A stretch of DNA of 64,000 bases from Inonotus obliquus (taxonomy: Eukaryota; Basidiomycota; Agaricomycetes; Hymenochaetales; Hymenochaetaceae), in contig JAJHTX010000007.1 of NCBI GenBank assembly GCA_032164295.1, positions 744,001-808,000 of the forward strand, in the 5' to 3' direction. Below, one piece after another: positions 60,221-64,000 of this stretch; within the stretch, counting starts at the first letter, position 1; every line of letters begins with the position of its first letter. The notes beneath the pieces were generated by a model. The model did not search any database, was not told the origin of the DNA, and saw only the letters and a list, made by a program, of their open reading frames with translations. A program made the translations under genes and the position numbers.

Positions 60221-63200
60221 ATGGAGCCAGACGCACTTTGGAACATTCCTGATCCCACTTCACTGAATGCACAGAGTCAACTAGACAGACTGTTGGAACA
60301 GTTACCGCAGGATTCTCCACTCGCTCTGGTTCTCCGCACCGAACTATCTCAAAATGCGCTTTTACCAACGCTTTCCCGATTCATGCTGCGACCTTCACTT
60401 ACAAAAGCGATAACTTGGACGTTTCGACCACTTCTAATGGACTTGTGCGCGCGGTGGTTGGAAACTGATGAGGAGGTTTGGAGGAAGTTGGAGGCTCTGG
60501 GCCTTTTGGTTGACTTGCATGAGGAGATTTATCCGTGAGCAATCCTGCTATGTTCCTCGGGCAGAGTTGAATGCTGAACTTCCGCAGTGTCCTCTACACT
60601 TTCCTTCGGCGCTTTGAAGGGGGACCATTGCGCCTCTTCTTTACCGGAAAAGAGATTGACGAGCTGGATCGAACATCCCTACACGGTGTCTTGCTTGCGT
60701 ATTACCGTATACTTCGGGCGACTCCGGCGCTTCCGAGGAATTCGAATTGGGACCTTGCCTGCCTTTGGAGATTATGTACGGCGTCGAGCCTTGATCGAGG
60801 TGCGCGCTGGCTGGCTATACGATGCTATGCGTTGCAGTCGGGCATGAGCGAAACTATGCGCATCCGTATGGAGCAGGATGCATTAGGCGAGATTTATGAT
60901 GAAGACTGCCCGATTATCTATGGTGAGGATATATCAGAAACTGTGGAGGAGGTAGATGGTTGGCTTCTCCCAGTGATGGAAGTACGAAGAATCCGAGACT
61001 ATAGGGAGAAACTAGCTGATCCATGTGATTACTTCGACAAGGGAGACGAAGGTTTGGTCGCCTTGATCAAGAACACCGACTTAAGGTATGTTTCATGAAC
61101 AATTGCTGGTGAACAGCGCGACTAATGTTCGTCCTAGTCCACGAATAGCGAACATAAACGGTATCCTACTCCTTCGAACACCTTCGCCTGAACCTGCCTC
61201 TATTTCGCTCGCCCTTACTTCACCTGCCCTCATTACCTTACGACGACTCGCCGTCAACATCTCGTTACGCCGACCCACCCTTTTAACGTCAGCACCTTCA
61301 TCCGGAAAACTCACTCTCATCAATCATCTCGCTGGCCTTCTTCACCCTTCATCCCCTAATCATGTTATCACAATTCACCTTGCAGACACGTCGTTGGATC
61401 CTCGGTCCCTACTTGGATCTTACGTCTCATCTACCACATCCCTCGGCTCCTTTGAATGGAAGGATGGCGTTCTAGTGAAAGCAATGCGTGAGGGTCGATG
61501 GCTGGTCCTCAAAGATATTGATCGGGCGAGCAGCGAAGTCCTTGGTTTGATATCCCCCTTGGCTGAATCGTTGGATGATATCAGACCTATCGGCTCGAAT
61601 GCCACTCTTTCTCTAGGCAATCGTGGAACTGTAGAAGCTGCTGAGGGTTTCGCTCTCTTTGCAACTCGCTCAGTTGAAGGCAGTGGTGCTTCGGAGTTCC
61701 CGCCTTTATCATTTTGGAGTGCTCAGAAGTGGAAGGAGATACGAGTACCGGAGAGTTCGATTGATGACTTACGTCTGATCGTCGATTCCAAGTTTCCGAA
61801 TATCGCAGGTCCAGTATCAGATAGTCTCATAGACATCTGGCTTGCTGTGAAGAAGTTGCGAGTGGTATCTTCAACCCGAACAGTCGGCCTCCGAGATCTT
61901 GAAAAGTTCTGCTCTCGCATTTCTCAACTACTTGGATCTGGCTACTTCACCTCTCATCAACGACAACCCGATAGACCTCCTTCCATGATGGCCCTATTCC
62001 CTCACCCTTCTATACGAGAAGAAATCTTCTTGGATGCAAAGGACGTCTTCTTTGCGGCAAACGCAATGAACACGCCGGCCGTGGAGCAGCGGGATGCGAT
62101 CATTGCAACGATAGGAGAAAAGCTCGGGCTATCCGAGGAGACCTGTGAATGGCTCTTGAAACGGAGATCACCGACCTTCGACATTGAGAAGGATGTTGAC
62201 GGACGAGCAGTCGCTGTAAGAGCTGGACGTACTTTCCTGAACGTCAAATCAGTAGATCGTCTGGCCGATGAGATTTCTGCTCGTCCGTTTAGCTTGCATA
62301 AGCAGGCACTCCGCCTGATCTCCCAGTTAGCGGCTTGCATAGCGAGTATCGAGCCCGTCCTGCTAACGGGAGAGACCGGTACAGGAAAGACGAGTATCAT
62401 CTCACACCTAGCCCAATTACTCAACAAGACTCTCGTATCGATCAACTTGTCCAACCAGACGGAGTCTTCCGATCTGATAGGTGGTTTCCGCCCTGTCAGT
62501 GCACGAGTACCGGCGCTCGAGTTGCAGGAGCGCTTTTTGGAGCTCTTCGGAAAGACGTTCAGCAGCAAGAAGAATGAACAGCTGCTTCAGAACTTGCGGA
62601 AATCTATCGTGAATGGGAAGTGGAAGACTGCAGTAAAACTCTGGTCGGAGACGGCGAGGACTGCGATAGATAAGCTGAGAGATAAAGGTGAAGTTGACGG
62701 AATATCGTGCGTACTATATCTCCTATGCAGTCATTTGATTGGTTAAAGGGGATACCTAGACACCATGGTGAAATAATGGATCCTACGGACCCATCAACTC
62801 CGAGGAAGCGGCGAAAACTCCAAGGTAACAGGCCGCAAGGCTCTGTCGGTGACTGGTCAGCTTTCAAAGACGATGTACGACAATTTGAGGTACAGAACGT
62901 CATCGACAAGAGCAAGTTCTCTTTCCGTTTCGTCCATGGCCCTCTAGTCAAGGCGGTCCAAGCAGGTTCATGGTAAGATCTAATCAAACTTGAGAACTAG
63001 TCTCCTTACCCTTTCCCTGTGCAGGGTCTTGCTTGACGAAATCAATTTGGCTTCTCCAGAAACTCTTGAGTGCATCGCTAGTCTCCTTCAAGGTCCTACT
63101 GCTTCAATTACCTTGACGGAAGAAGGTTCTCTAGAACCCGTTCCACGTCATCCCGAGTTCAGGTTATTCGCCTGTATGAATCCGTCGACGGATGTTGGGA

Positions 63201-64000
63201 AGAAGGATTTGCCTAGTAACATCAGGGCCAAGTTCACAGAAATCGATGTCCCACCTCCCGATGACGATCGCGAGGCTCTAGTGTCTATTGTATCACACTA
63301 TATCGGTCATCTCGCTACTACAGACAAAGCTGCGATTACTGACGTCGCCGAGCTCTACACCAGTCTCAAGCAATTAGCCGCCTCAGGTAGAATTGCCGAT
63401 GGCTCGAACCATAGGCCTCACTATAGTATGCGATCCCTTTCTCGAGCGCTTACTTTCGCTGCTGACACGGTCCGGAGCTTTGGGCTGCGACGAGCATTGT
63501 GGGAAGGGTTTACCATGGCTTTTACGATGGTCCTTGATCAAGCCAGTACGAGCACTGTATTCGACCTCGCGCGACGCACGCTGCTTTCAACAGTGAACAA
63601 TAAGGCGCACTTCTTGACTGTACAACCTCCGCCTCCTCATATTGGACCAGTGGATTCATATATCCAAATGGGACCTTTTTGGTTGTCCTCCGGTCCTTGC
63701 GAGCGAGAAGAGGCTTCCGATTACATCTTGACCCCATCCGTGCAGAAGAAACTCGTGGATCTAGCGCGCATAGTAATGACGAAGCGATATCCCGTATTAA
63801 TCGAGGGCCCTACATCGAGTGGAAAGACGAGTGCCATACAATACCTTGCTCGTCGCACCGGACATAATTTCGTTCGGATCAATAACCATGAACACACAGA
63901 TATTCAAGAGTACCTTGGCTCCTACGTGTCTGATGAAAAGACTGGGAAGCTAGTGTTTCGTGATGGTCTGTTGGTTCGTGCTCTTCGACGAGGTGATTGG
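60221..64000 (+). CDS. MDN1: Midasin (Rea1), N-terminal part
   Basis: The giant dynein-like AAA+ ATPase that strips Ytm1 and Rsa4 from maturing 60S ribosomal subunits. Visible exons 60221-60534, 60588-61085, 61138-62706, 62760-62972 and 63025-64000+ give 1,190 codons of roughly 4,900 expected; the gene leaves the right edge. After an N-terminal helical domain (1-270), AAA1 has a degenerate Walker A (SAPSSGKLTL, about residue 321, lacking the leading Gly and the Thr after Lys) and VLKDIDRAS. AAA2 has a perfect GETGTGKTS (about 681), VLLDEINLASPE and FACMNPSTDVGKKDLP. AAA3 has GPTSSGKTS (about 1125) and NNHEHTDIQEYLGSY. A Lys/Arg-rich insert (TPRKRRKLQGN) interrupts AAA2. Start Met60221 is the first in-frame ATG. 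Confidence 0.96.

Noticed and set aside
1..64000. CRISPR arrays, rRNA genes, LTR retrotransposons, biosynthetic gene clusters
   Set aside because: None of the expected repeats, conserved RNA blocks, reverse transcriptase or synthase domains were found on either strand.

Overview
The window is nuclear DNA of a filamentous basidiomycete, most likely an Agaricomycete mushroom. Genes are packed on both strands and split by many introns of about 50-60 bases, with GTRNGY donors, CTNAY-like branch points and YAG acceptors. The gene set is fungal (Zn2Cys6 regulator, DUF6534 membrane protein, long-form borealin, YEATS protein). I placed exon boundaries by eye and tested each model by checking that the exon lengths sum to a multiple of three.

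Layout. 40-1608: 3' part of a delta-12 fatty-acid desaturase, cut by the left edge. 4527-7804: a secreted protein with a 2.17-kb intron. 8250-12183: TOM22 (-) divergent from a Zn2Cys6 transcription factor (+). 12972-23143: the Mlp1/Tpr nucleoporin, then a YEATS2-like chromatin protein, both +. 23663-27726: a DUF6534 seven-helix protein and the flap endonuclease FEN1, both +. 28261-38506: four minus-strand genes (a doubtful small one, a protein with an internal duplication, a large non-RD kinase, a coiled-coil protein). 38603-38958: a miniature inverted-repeat element between two divergent genes. 39091-48857: a CK1-type kinase, ERG26 divergent from borealin, and POP1 divergent from a small mitochondrial membrane protein. 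49720-54000: a secreted Ala/Asp-rich protein and a Na+/H+ antiporter. 54290-58789: a COG2907-like flavoprotein divergent from a secreted endonuclease/exonuclease/phosphatase-family nuclease. 58868-64000: an MBD4-type DNA glycosylase divergent from midasin (MDN1), which runs off the right edge.

Most genes are conserved housekeeping functions: nuclear pore and RNA export, ribosome and RNase P biogenesis, DNA repair, chromosome segregation, sterol and lipid synthesis, mitochondrial import. Functionally unrelated partners share short divergent promoters. I see no biosynthetic cluster, prophage, CRISPR array or defence island.

The most unusual signals are in gene structure. There are microexons of 5, 6 and 7 bases, and the 6-base one encodes a zinc-ligand cysteine. 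Five introns appear to use GC donors, one appears to be only 31 bases, and one exceeds 2 kb. A tandem duplication inside one gene carries an intron with it. The MITE has long inverted repeats.
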